Origin: JANNPJ01 sp035474375
GTDB taxonomy: Bacteria > Actinomycetota > Actinomycetes > Actinomycetales > Kineosporiaceae
Direction of reading: 5' to 3'
Assembly: GCA_035474375.1 (NCBI GenBank)
Contig: DATINJ010000244.1
Span: 1-64,000, forward strand
DNA length: 64,000 nt
Part shown: in pieces, positions 1-7,735 of the stretch
How positions within the stretch are numbered: the first letter of the stretch is position 1
How the letters are laid out: each line of letters opens with the position of its first letter
Program-made: the position numbers and the translations under genes
Notes under the pieces: model-generated
The model's database searches: none
Seen by the model: only the letters and a program-made list of their open reading frames with translations
What the model was told of the DNA's origin: nothing

Positions 1-624
1 TGGGCGCGGCTGCACGGCTTCCCGATCGGGATCCTCGCCAACGCCCGCGGCGTGCTGTTCAGCCAGGAGGCGCAGAAGGCCACGCAATTCATCCAGCTCG
101 CCAACCAGCTCGACGTGCCGCTGCTGTTCCTGCAGAACACCACGGGGTACATGGTGGGCAAGGAGTACGAGCAGGGCGGGATCATCAAGCACGGCGCGAT
201 GATGATCAATGCGGTCTCGAATTCCACTGTCCCGCATCTCACCGTCGTGATGGGCGCATCCTACGGGGCCGGCAACTACGGGATGTGCGGACGCGCCTAC
301 GGGCCCCGGTTCCTCTTCGCCTGGCCGGGCGCGAAGTCGGCGGTGATGGGCCCGGCGCAGCTGGCCGGCGTCATCTCGATCATCGCCCGGGAGGCAGCGA
401 CGGCTCGCGGCCAGGCTTACGACGAGGCGGGCGACGCCGCGATGCGGGCCGCGATCGAGGAGCAGATCGAGCGCGAGTCGCTGGCCATGTTCATGTCCGG
501 TCGGCTCTACGACGACGGCGTGATCGACCCCCGCGACACCCGCGCGGTGCTCGGTCTGGCGCTGTCCGCGGTGCACTCGGCTCCGGTGCGAGGCACCACG
601 GCGTGGGGGGTGTTCCGGCCGTGA
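1..624 (+). CDS. Acyl-CoA carboxylase carboxyltransferase (beta) subunit, 5' end cut by window edge
   Basis: Only the last 207 residues are present; the frame is open back to base 1, so the start lies upstream of the window. The protein transfers the carboxyl group from carboxybiotin to an acyl-CoA. Visible are the crotonase-fold carboxyltransferase hallmarks: GFPIGILAN near the edge, then VVMGASYGAGNYGMCGRAY and the following AWPGAKSAVMGP stretch, which belong to the C-terminal acyl-CoA-binding half of propionyl/methylcrotonyl-CoA carboxylase beta chains. The stop overlaps the GTG start of the biotin carboxylase gene, so the two subunits are translationally coupled. With the dehydrogenase and hydratase downstream, a 3-methylcrotonyl-CoA-type (leucine/isovalerate) role is the best inference; propionyl- or geranyl-CoA specificity is not excluded. 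Confidence 0.93.
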   Translation, partial: WARLHGFPIGILANARGVLFSQEAQKATQFIQLANQLDVPLLFLQNTTGYMVGKEYEQGGIIKHGAMMINAVSNSTVPHLTVVMGASYGAGNYGMCGRAYGPRFLFAWPGAKSAVMGPAQLAGVISIIAREAATARGQAYDEAGDAAMRAAIEEQIERESLAMFMSGRLYDDGVIDPRDTRAVLGLALSAVHSAPVRGTTAWGVFRP

Positions 625-2597
625 TCACCTCCTTGCTGGTGGCCAACCGGGGCGAGATCGCCCGCCGGGTGTTCCGCACCGCCCGCGACCTCGGCATCGC
701 GACCGTCGCCGTGCACTCCGACGCCGACGCGGACGCACCGCACGTCGATGAGGCCGACGCCGCGGTCCGACTGCCGGGCACCACCCCGGCGGACACCTAC
801 CTGCGCGCGGATCTGCTGGTGGCGGCGGCCGTGCAGGCCGGTGCCGACGCGGTGCATCCGGGCTACGGGTTCCTGTCCGAGAACGCCGGCTTCGCGCAGG
901 CGGTCCTGGACGCGGGCCTGATCTGGGTGGGTCCGCCGCCGGCGGCGATCGCCGCGATGGGCGACAAGGTGGCCGCGAAACAGCTGATGGCCGCCGCCGG
1001 GGTGCCGGTTCTGCCGGAGCTCGACCCGGCCTCGATCACCGAAGCCGACCTGCCCATCATCATCAAGGCCACCGCAGGCGGGGGCGGGCGCGGGATGCGC
1101 GTCGTGCACGCGCTCGCGGACCTGCCCGGTGAGCTGGCCACCGCCCGCTCGGAGGCCCGGTCAGCCTTCGGTGACGACACCGTGTTCTGCGAGCCCTACC
1201 TCGCGGTCGGACGGCACGTCGAGGTCCAGGTGCTGGCCGATGCGCACGGCACGGTGTGGGCCGTCGGCGAGCGCGAATGCTCGATCCAGCGGCGGCACCA
1301 GAAAGTGCTGGAGGAGGCGCCGTCCCCGCTGGTAGAGCGGGTGCCGGGGATGCGGGAGCGGCTGTTCGACGCCGCGGTGGCCGCCACCACCGCGATCGGC
1401 TACCTCGGTGCCGGCACGGTGGAGTTCCTCGCCGACGCGGACGGCGGGTTCTTCTTCCTGGAGACCAACACCCGCCTGCAGGTGGAGCACCCGGTCACCG
1501 AGTGCGTCAGCGGGCTGGACCTGGTGCGGTGGCAGTTGCGGATCGCCGAGGGCGAGGCCCTGCCGCTGGAACCGCCGCGCTCGGTCGGCCACGCGATCGA
1601 GGTGCGCCTCTACGCGGAGGATCCGGCGGCCGGTTGGCAGCCCCAGAGCGGCACCCTGCATCGCCTGCACGTGCCCGGGGTGGCCGCCGAGTTCGCGGTG
1701 CCGCCGACGTCCGGGCTGCGACTCGATTCGGGGGTGCGGGACGGGTCGCAGATCGGCATCCACTACGACCCGATGCTGGCCAAGGTGATCAGCTGGGCAC
1801 CGACCCGGGCCGAGGCCGCCCGGGCACTGTCCGGTGCGCTCGCCCGGGCCACCGTGCACGGCCTGATCACCAACCGCGATCTGCTGGTGCGAGTACTGCG
1901 GCACCCGGCGTTCCTGGCCGGCGATACCGACACGTCCTTCCTGGACCGGTACGACGTAACCGAACCCTTGGCGGACAAGGAAACTCGACGTCTCAGTGGG
2001 CTGGCCGCCGCCCTCGCCCAGGCTGCCGAGAACCGCCGGGCGGCGCCGGTGCTCGGTTCCTTGCCCTCGGGCTGGCGCAACGTCGTCTCCGCACCGCAGC
2101 GGGTGACCTACCTGGGCGCCGAGGGTGAACTGGCCGTGACCTACCGGCTCGGGCGCACCGGGCTGGTGGCTGACGGGTACCCGGGGGTGGCATTGGTCTC
2201 GGCAACGCCCGACCGCGTGCTCCTCGACGTCGCGGGCGTGCGCCGCGCGTTCACCGTGGCCCGCTACGGGCCCGACGTCCAGGTGGACTCCGCGCTCGGC
2301 GCGGTCCGGCTGCGCGCCCTGGACCGTTTCCCCGACCCTACTGCCGAGACCGTGCCCGGCTCGCTGCTCGCGCCGATGCCCGGCACTGTCGTCCGACTCG
2401 GCGCCGGCCCAGGTGACGCGGTACGCGCCGGGCAACCGCTGCTGTGGCTTGAGGCGATGAAAATGGAACACCGGATCGAGTCGCCGGCGGCCGGGGTGCT
2501 CACCGAACTGCGCGTCCAGGTAGGCGACGCGGTCGACACCGGCGCCCTGCTCGCCGTCGTATCGAGCGACCCCCCGTCGAACGAGGAGACACCGTGA
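621..2597 (+). CDS. Acyl-CoA carboxylase alpha subunit: biotin carboxylase + BCCP
   Basis: 658 residues from the GTG at 621, which overlaps the preceding stop (GTGA). The frame is open further upstream, but conserved family sequence begins here (SLLVANRGEIARRVFRTA). Order: biotin carboxylase N-domain, ATP-grasp with the glycine-rich loop KATAGGGGRGMR near residue 155, C-domain with a recognisable LQVEHPVTE motif, a linker region, and a C-terminal biotinyl domain whose EAMKMEH motif places the biotinylated lysine near residue 614. It carboxylates biotin with ATP and bicarbonate for the carboxyltransferase encoded just upstream. Length and domain order fit actinobacterial AccA-type/methylcrotonyl-CoA carboxylase alpha chains. 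Confidence 0.95.
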   Translation: MITSLLVANRGEIARRVFRTARDLGIATVAVHSDADADAPHVDEADAAVRLPGTTPADTYLRADLLVAAAVQAGADAVHPGYGFLSENAGFAQAVLDAGLIWVGPPPAAIAAMGDKVAAKQLMAAAGVPVLPELDPASITEADLPIIIKATAGGGGRGMRVVHALADLPGELATARSEARSAFGDDTVFCEPYLAVGRHVEVQVLADAHGTVWAVGERECSIQRRHQKVLEEAPSPLVERVPGMRERLFDAAVAATTAIGYLGAGTVEFLADADGGFFFLETNTRLQVEHPVTECVSGLDLVRWQLRIAEGEALPLEPPRSVGHAIEVRLYAEDPAAGWQPQSGTLHRLHVPGVAAEFAVPPTSGLRLDSGVRDGSQIGIHYDPMLAKVISWAPTRAEAARALSGALARATVHGLITNRDLLVRVLRHPAFLAGDTDTSFLDRYDVTEPLADKETRRLSGLAAALAQAAENRRAAPVLGSLPSGWRNVVSAPQRVTYLGAEGELAVTYRLGRTGLVADGYPGVALVSATPDRVLLDVAGVRRAFTVARYGPDVQVDSALGAVRLRALDRFPDPTAETVPGSLLAPMPGTVVRLGAGPGDAVRAGQPLLWLEAMKMEHRIESPAAGVLTELRVQVGDAVDTGALLAVVSSDPPSNEETP

Positions 2598-3751
2598 ACT
2601 TCACCGAGACCGAAGAGCAACGCGACTTGCGGGCCGCCGTCGCCGCGCTCGGAGCGCGCTACGGCCACGCGTACGCCCTCGAACGGGCGCGCCGTCACGA
2701 ACCGCTGCGCGAGCTGTGGCAGGAGGCGGGGAAGCTGGGGTTCATCGGCGTCGGCTTGCCCGAGGAGCACGGCGGTGGTGGCGGTGGCCTCTACGAGCTG
2801 TCGATCGTGCAGGAGGAACTGTCGGCGGCCGGCAGCGGCCTGCTGATGCTGGTGGTGTCACCGGCGATCTGCGGCACGATCATCGCGCGCTTCGGCACCG
2901 CGGACCAAAAAGCGCACTGGTTGCCCGGAATCGCGGACGGCTCGAAGATCATGGCGTTCGGGATCACCGAGCCGGACGCCGGTTCCAACTCCCACCGGAT
3001 CACCACGACGGCCCGGCGCGACGGCACCGACTGGGTACTGACCGGACGCAAGATCTACATCTCCGGCGTCGATCAGGCCGGTCACGTGCTGATTGTCAGC
3101 CGGATGGAAGACGTCAGTACCGGCACGCTCAAACCCGCGCTGTTCGCCGTCCCGACCGACGCGCCAGGCTTCGACTTCCGGCCGATCGAGATGGACATCA
3201 TCATGCCGGACCGGCAATTCATGGTGTTTTTGGACGACGTCCGGCTGCCCGCGGAGGCGCTGATCGGTGCCGAGGACGCCGCACTGAGCCAGTTGTTCGC
3301 CGGTCTCAACCCGGAGCGGGTGATGGCGTCGGCGATGTCGGTCGGCAGCGCGCGCTACGCGCTCGACAAGGCGGTGGCCTACGCGAACGAACGCCAGGTG
3401 TTCCGCACCCCGATCGGTGCCCACCAAGGCATCTCGCACCCGCTGGCGCAGATCAAGATCGAGCTGGAGCTGGCGAAACTGATGATGCAGAAGGCCGCCG
3501 CGCTCTACGACACCGGCGACGACATGGGCGCCGCGGAAGCCGCGAACATGGCCAAGTACGCGGCGGCGGAGGCGGGCGTGCGGGCCATCGACCAAGCAGT
3601 GCAGACTCACGGCGGTAACGGCCTCGCGGCGGAGTACGGCCTCGCGGCCATGCTCACGGCGTCCCGGGTCGGCCGGATCGCGCCGGTGAGTCGCGAAATG
3701 GTGCTCAACTTCGTGGCCCAGTTCAGCCTCGGCCTACCGAAGTCGTACTGA
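2594..3751 (+). CDS. Acyl-CoA dehydrogenase
   Basis: 385 residues, starting at the GTG that overlaps the stop of the carboxylase gene. An FAD enzyme that introduces the alpha-beta double bond into an acyl-CoA. Visible: N-terminal helical domain, the middle beta domain with AFGITEPDAGSNSHRITTTA and ITGRKIYISG-like sequence, and the C-terminal helical domain with RQVFRTPIGAHQGISHPLA and the QTHGGNGLAAEYGLA FAD-contact motif. Full family length. In context it would make the unsaturated acyl-CoA that the neighbouring carboxylase then carboxylates, as isovaleryl-CoA dehydrogenase does in leucine breakdown; the exact substrate cannot be read from sequence. Confidence 0.94.
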   Translation: MNFTETEEQRDLRAAVAALGARYGHAYALERARRHEPLRELWQEAGKLGFIGVGLPEEHGGGGGGLYELSIVQEELSAAGSGLLMLVVSPAICGTIIARFGTADQKAHWLPGIADGSKIMAFGITEPDAGSNSHRITTTARRDGTDWVLTGRKIYISGVDQAGHVLIVSRMEDVSTGTLKPALFAVPTDAPGFDFRPIEMDIIMPDRQFMVFLDDVRLPAEALIGAEDAALSQLFAGLNPERVMASAMSVGSARYALDKAVAYANERQVFRTPIGAHQGISHPLAQIKIELELAKLMMQKAAALYDTGDDMGAAEAANMAKYAAAEAGVRAIDQAVQTHGGNGLAAEYGLAAMLTASRVGRIAPVSREMVLNFVAQFSLGLPKSY

Positions 3752-4515
3752 TGGCACTCGTCACGCAGGTGGTCGAGGCCGCCGTCAGCACGCTCACCCT
3801 CGACTCGCCGGCCAACCGGAACGCGCTTTCTCGACAGCTCCTCGAGGAATTGTCCGAGGGCCTCGACGCGGCCGCGGCCGATGACGGCGTCCGCGCCGTC
3901 GTCCTCAGCCACACTGGACGTACCTTCTGCGCCGGTGCCGACCTGCGCGAGAGCGCCGCGACCGGCGACACCGAGCGGGGCACCGCGCGCTTCGTTGCCC
4001 TGCTGCGGCAAATCGTCGACCTGCCGAAGCCCGTGCTGGCGCGGGTGAACGGGCACGTGCGGGCCGGTGGCCTGGGCCTGCTCGGCGCGTGCGATCTGGT
4101 AGTCGCCGGGCCGCAGTCGTCCTTCGCGTTCACCGAGGTCCGCCTGGGGCTGGCCCCCGCGATCATCGCGCTGGTCACCCAGTCGCGGATGCCGGAGCGA
4201 CTGGCCGCCCGCTACCTGCTGACCGGGGAGACTTTCGACGCCACGACCGCCGAGCGAGCCGGTCTGGTCACGGTGGCGGCGGCCGACGTGGACGTGGCGC
4301 TCGCCGTCCTGCTCGATGCCCTGCGCCTGGCCTCGCCGCAGGGCCTGGCCGCGACGAAGCCGCTGACCACCGCGCGGGTGCGGGCCGCGCTCGAGGCTGA
4401 CGGCGAAGCGGCACAGCGACTCTCGGCGCAGCTGTTCGGCACGGCCGAAGCCCGCGAAGGCATCGCGGCGTGGGCGCAGAAGCGGCCGCCGAGCTGGTTC
4501 GTGGCGAGCCCGTGA
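3751..4515 (+). CDS. Enoyl-CoA hydratase/isomerase family protein
   Basis: 254 residues; its ATG shares a base with the dehydrogenase stop (TGATG). Crotonase fold: the oxyanion-hole segments are seen as FCAGADLRE (about residues 53-61) and GHVRAGGLGLLGACDLVVA (about residues 95-113). The second glycine-rich strand is the usual backbone-NH donor for the CoA thioester oxygen. In the inferred methylcrotonyl-CoA pathway it would be the methylglutaconyl-CoA hydratase, hydrating the carboxylated product. Specificity within the crotonase superfamily is an inference from the operon. Confidence 0.92.
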   Translation: MALVTQVVEAAVSTLTLDSPANRNALSRQLLEELSEGLDAAAADDGVRAVVLSHTGRTFCAGADLRESAATGDTERGTARFVALLRQIVDLPKPVLARVNGHVRAGGLGLLGACDLVVAGPQSSFAFTEVRLGLAPAIIALVTQSRMPERLAARYLLTGETFDATTAERAGLVTVAAADVDVALAVLLDALRLASPQGLAATKPLTTARVRAALEADGEAAQRLSAQLFGTAEAREGIAAWAQKRPPSWFVASP

Positions 4516-5126
4516 GCTCCTCGTCGGTGCGCGGGCCGCAGCAGGAGCGCAGCCGGGCAACGCGACAGCAATTGCTCGACGCGGCGGTCAACTGCCTCGT
4601 CGAACTGGGCTGGGCGGGTAGCACGGTGACCGTCGTCGCGGAGCGGGCCGGGGTGTCGCGCGGCGCGGCGCAGCACCACTTCCCCACCCGCGAGGCACTG
4701 GTGACGGCTGCGGTGGAGCACGTGACGCGGGTCCGGACCGCGGACATCCAGCGCGAGCTCGACGCGTTGCCGGCCGGCCCGATGCGCACCGAGGTCGTGG
4801 TCGAGCTGATCGTCAGCTGGTTCACCGGCGCGCCGTTCCGGGCAGCGCTGGAAGTGTGGGTCGCCGCGTCGTCGGACCCGCAGCTGCGCGAGCTCGTCGT
4901 ACCGCTGGAGGCGCGCACCGGCCGGCAGGTGCACCGGGCGGCGGTGCACCTGCTCGGTGCCGACGAGTCCGTGCCGGGCGTGCGGGAGATGATCCAGGCG
5001 ACGCTCGACCTGGCCCGTGGGCTCGGACTGGCCAACCTGCTCACCGACGACAGTCACCGCCGGGCCCGGATCGTGCACCAGTGGGCCGCGGTGCTCGACG
5101 CCACCCTCGCCTCGAGTGACAGCTGA
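4512..5126 (+). CDS. TetR-family transcriptional regulator of the acyl-CoA operon
   Basis: 204 residues from the GTG at 4512, chosen because it overlaps the upstream stop in the same way as the other junctions of this operon; an in-frame upstream start at 4470 would run inside the hydratase gene. N-terminal helix-turn-helix (ATRQQLLDAAVNCL, then VTVVAERAGVSRGAAQHHFPTREALV, roughly residues 15-62) followed by an all-helical ligand-binding domain. As the last gene of the operon it probably autoregulates it with an acyl-CoA or related ligand, by analogy with other TetR regulators of fatty/branched-chain acid catabolism; no operator was identified. Confidence 0.92.
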   Translation: MSSSSVRGPQQERSRATRQQLLDAAVNCLVELGWAGSTVTVVAERAGVSRGAAQHHFPTREALVTAAVEHVTRVRTADIQRELDALPAGPMRTEVVVELIVSWFTGAPFRAALEVWVAASSDPQLRELVVPLEARTGRQVHRAAVHLLGADESVPGVREMIQATLDLARGLGLANLLTDDSHRRARIVHQWAAVLDATLASSDS

Positions 5127-5153
5127 GCCCGCATTTCCCACGCCCGGCCCATC

Positions 5154-5221
5154 GAGATCGCCAGCTATGCCCGCTGCCGCGCCCTGGGACGGACTGAATC
5201 CGGGCGCACCCGGCGATCTTG
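5154..5221. repeat. Dispersed intergenic inverted repeat, copy A
   Basis: The left arm at 5154-5173 and the reverse complement of the right arm at 5201-5220 agree at 15 of 20 bases, sharing AGATCGCC and GCCCG. The element sits in the 231-bp gap between the TetR gene and the injection-system cap gene. Two relatives occur at 28931-28997 and 60633-60753. It may act as a terminator of the acyl-CoA operon or be a REP-like element. Confidence 0.6.
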
Positions 5222-5357
5222 GCCACCGGCCCAAGGGGTCGAAGTCGTCGTCCGCGCGTCGACAACGCCAGCCACCTCGGATCGATTACATTGCGTAGCG
5301 TCTATTGACTCCTTGGAGTCATCGGTTGTGGTTCGTCTCGAAGGAGCAGGTCGCCCG

Positions 5358-6101
5358 ATGCCGCTGTCCGCGCTGGAAAGCGCGCTGCAGGCGTGGCTGC
5401 GCGAGCAGTTGCCCCTGGCTGCCGACGTCGGCGACATCTCCTTCGACAGCCCCGATGCCAGCTGGGGCACCTCCCTCACCCGGCCGACGGTGAACCTCTT
5501 CCTGTTCGACATCGCCCGAGCCGCTCAGCAGTCGGTCCCGATGCCACCGCGGCGCGATCAGGGCGGGTTGCTGGTGCAGGAGCGACCGGCACCCTGCGTC
5601 GCCTTCTCCTACCTCTTGAGTACGTGGGGCGGGGGCGTCCGGGAGGAACACCGATTGCTCGGCGACGCGGTACGGGCCGTGCTTCGCACCCCGACGCTGA
5701 ACCCCGGCCCGGAGAACCACGAGCTGGTGGGTCCGGTGCTGCTGAGCATGTCCGAGACGAACGACGTGCGGGCGCGGGAGCTCTGGCAAGGCCTCGGAGG
5801 TCGGCTGCGCGCCGGGCTGGTGCTGGTCGCGATGACCGCCGTCCCGCTCGGTCGAGCAACGCCGCTGGCCACGCCCGTGGAGACAGTCCTGGTCGAGGTC
5901 ACCCCGACGGACCGAGCGAGCACGAGAACCGCCGAGAAGCCGGCTGAGAACCCGGTCACTGCCGAAGGCCCGGTGATGGCCGAGAACCCGGTGATTGCCG
6001 AAGGCCCGGTGATTGTCGAGGGCTCGGTGCTGGAGAACGACGCGCCCCGCCGGTACGTCTGGTTCGGTCCCCGCCAGCCGCGGCGACGAGGTCGGCCCTG
6101 A
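5358..6101 (+). CDS. DUF4255 family contractile injection system cap/tail-terminator protein (Pvc16-like)
   Basis: 247 residues. I chose the ATG at 5358, which has an AAGGAG Shine-Dalgarno 11 bases upstream, over an in-frame TTG at 5313. The N-terminal 180 residues match the DUF4255 pattern: MPLSALESALQAWLREQLP, then SLTRPTVNLFLFDI, then a central VAFSYLLSTWGGG and LLGDAVRAVL. In extracellular contractile injection systems this family is thought to cap the distal end of the sheath-tube, ending polymerisation. The last 60 residues add hexapeptide repeats (see the repeat at 5946) and a basic tail. It begins a four-gene plus-strand operon with three membrane proteins, convergent to the structural operon on the minus strand. 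Confidence 0.88.
   Translation: MPLSALESALQAWLREQLPLAADVGDISFDSPDASWGTSLTRPTVNLFLFDIARAAQQSVPMPPRRDQGGLLVQERPAPCVAFSYLLSTWGGGVREEHRLLGDAVRAVLRTPTLNPGPENHELVGPVLLSMSETNDVRARELWQGLGGRLRAGLVLVAMTAVPLGRATPLATPVETVLVEVTPTDRASTRTAEKPAENPVTAEGPVMAENPVIAEGPVIVEGSVLENDAPRRYVWFGPRQPRRRGRP
5946..6035 (+). repeat. 18-nt tandem repeat encoding hexapeptides in the DUF4255 gene
   Basis: Two clear 36-nt units (5946-5981 and 5982-6017) and a decayed third. Each unit consists of two 18-nt halves, giving ENPVTA EGPVMA ENPVIA EGPVIV and EGSVLE. The units keep the reading frame and form a short acidic, Pro/Val-rich linker near the C-terminus. Copy number could vary between strains. Confidence 0.8.
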
Positions 6102-7735
6102 TGGACGTGTCTGCCGTGACCGGCCAGGTCACGCTGCTGCCGGAGAGTTCCGGGGAGGTCCTGGTCGACGTCGTCAACACCGAGGGCGTGATCGATGCCC
6201 TGGACGTCGACCTGGGCGGGATTCCGGGCGCCTCGGTGCGGATCGACTCTGCCACCCCGACCCTGTTCCCGGGCGAGCGCCGGCGGCTCACCCTGCGCGT
6301 CGAGTTGCCCTCGCAGGTGCCCGCGGGTCGGCATCGCGCCGAACTGGTGGTCCTCGGGGTGGCGACCGGCCTGCGCCGATCGGTTGACCTTGATGTCGAC
6401 GTGCCACCGCAACCGGCGCTGGCCGCCGGGGCGCATCCGGCGGTCCGGCGGGCCTGGCATCGAGTCGACTTCCCGGTGACCGTGGCCAATCGCGGCAACA
6501 CACCGCTGCACGTGCTGGTGCGGGATCTCGACGTCCCGGACACCGTGACGGTCGAGTTCGAGCCGGCCGAGTTCGACGTCGCAGCCTGGAGTTCCGGCGT
6601 TTGCCGGGCCCGGGTGACCGGCCCGCGACGACTGACCGGCGGGGACCAGGACCACGTGGTCGATCTGTCAGTCACCGCCCGATCGACCACCCCGGGCCGG
6701 CCCTTGCTGGAGAGCGAGATCAGCCAGGACACCCGGGTCACGTTCCGGCAGCGACCCGCGCTGAGCCCCGGCGTCCTGTTGGCCGGCGCGCTGGTCACGA
6801 TCGCCGTCCTCTGGCTGATCGGAGGGTTCTTCGGGTTGCGGATGTTCGTCCGGCTGGTCGATCCGGGAACCGAGCCCGCGGCGTCCTTCTTTCCCAGTGC
6901 CACGGCTCCGGCGTACCCGGACGCGGCAATCACCGTGTCCGGGCGGATGGTGTCCGCAGTAGACGGATCTCCGGTCGCGGCGGTCACCGTGCTCGCCTGC
7001 AGCCGGGAGACCGAGCCGACCACGCAGGCCACGCAGGCCGCGCCCACCCCACCGACCGCTCCCACCAGATCGGCCGCCTGCACCGAGAAGACCGCCACCG
7101 CCAGCACGGTCAGCGACGGGAGCGGGCACTTCTGGTTGCCCAACCTGTTTCCCGGCCCGTACCAGTTGACGCTCACCGGCAAGGGCCTGAAGGCCAGGAC
7201 CGCGCCGGTGCGCTGGTTCGAGGCGTCGTGCTCGCTGAATGAGTCCATCTCAGCACCGCACGGCGTCCTCACCGTCGCGGTCGTCTATCCCCTGGTCACG
7301 GGTGCCGTCGGTCCGGTGACGGTGACGGTTCACCAGGCCACCGCGTCACCGTCGGAGGCCGCCGACCCGAGTCCGAGTGCGTCCCCGGCACCGTCGGCCT
7401 CCGGTAGCGCTTCACCGGTCATGATCGCCTCGGCTCCGCCCTGCGCCGAGGCGGCCACCGGTCCCGCTCCGGCGACGAACGGCGCGAGCGCCTCACCGGC
7501 CGCGGTCGAGAGTGCGTGGCCGACCGTGGTGACCGCGGCGGACGGCACCGAGGAGCGGACGGCAATCGTGGTGCTGAAGAAGCTTCCGGCGCCGGCCCGG
7601 TACGACCTGACGATTGACGCCGGGGCCGGTCTGACCTTGACCGTGCACGAGGTGCACCTGAACGCGGACCAGAAACACCCAGTGATCAACGTGACGCTGC
7701 ATCCGTCGGCGAGTGCGAGCCCGAGCACGCCATGA
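6101..7735 (+). CDS. Injection-system-associated single-span membrane protein with Ig-like and carboxypeptidase-regulatory-like domains (paralog 1)
   Basis: 544 residues, ATG at 6101 overlapping the stop of the cap gene. No signal peptide. Residues about 1-215 look like two beta-sandwich domains (LFPGERRRLTLRVELPSQVPAGRHRAEL is typical of NEW3/Ig-like folds). One transmembrane helix lies at about 224-246 (VLLAGALVTIAVLWLIGGFF). After it comes a carboxypeptidase-regulatory/CnaB-like domain (VSGRMVSAVDGSPVAAVTVLAC and VSDGSGHFWLPNLFPGPY, about 285-375), a Ser/Pro/Ala-rich stretch and a second beta domain. Arginines precede the helix, so an N-in, C-out topology is likely. Two paralogs follow with ATGA-type overlaps. 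Function unknown; a role in anchoring or triggering the injection system at the membrane is inferred only from co-transcription and topology. Confidence 0.85.
   Translation: MDVSAVTGQVTLLPESSGEVLVDVVNTEGVIDALDVDLGGIPGASVRIDSATPTLFPGERRRLTLRVELPSQVPAGRHRAELVVLGVATGLRRSVDLDVDVPPQPALAAGAHPAVRRAWHRVDFPVTVANRGNTPLHVLVRDLDVPDTVTVEFEPAEFDVAAWSSGVCRARVTGPRRLTGGDQDHVVDLSVTARSTTPGRPLLESEISQDTRVTFRQRPALSPGVLLAGALVTIAVLWLIGGFFGLRMFVRLVDPGTEPAASFFPSATAPAYPDAAITVSGRMVSAVDGSPVAAVTVLACSRETEPTTQATQAAPTPPTAPTRSAACTEKTATASTVSDGSGHFWLPNLFPGPYQLTLTGKGLKARTAPVRWFEASCSLNESISAPHGVLTVAVVYPLVTGAVGPVTVTVHQATASPSEAADPSPSASPAPSASGSASPVMIASAPPCAEAATGPAPATNGASASPAAVESAWPTVVTAADGTEERTAIVVLKKLPAPARYDLTIDAGAGLTLTVHEVHLNADQKHPVINVTLHPSASASPSTP

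Noticed and set aside
1161..2471. Minus-strand open frame of 436 codons
   Set aside because: Shadow of the biotin carboxylase gene, with His/Gln/Arg-rich translation and no ribosome site.
5946..6035. Hexapeptide repeats as a left-handed beta-helix (acyltransferase-like)
   Set aside because: Only about five units with Pro at a fixed position and no aliphatic i/i+6 stacking pattern over enough length; better read as a linker.
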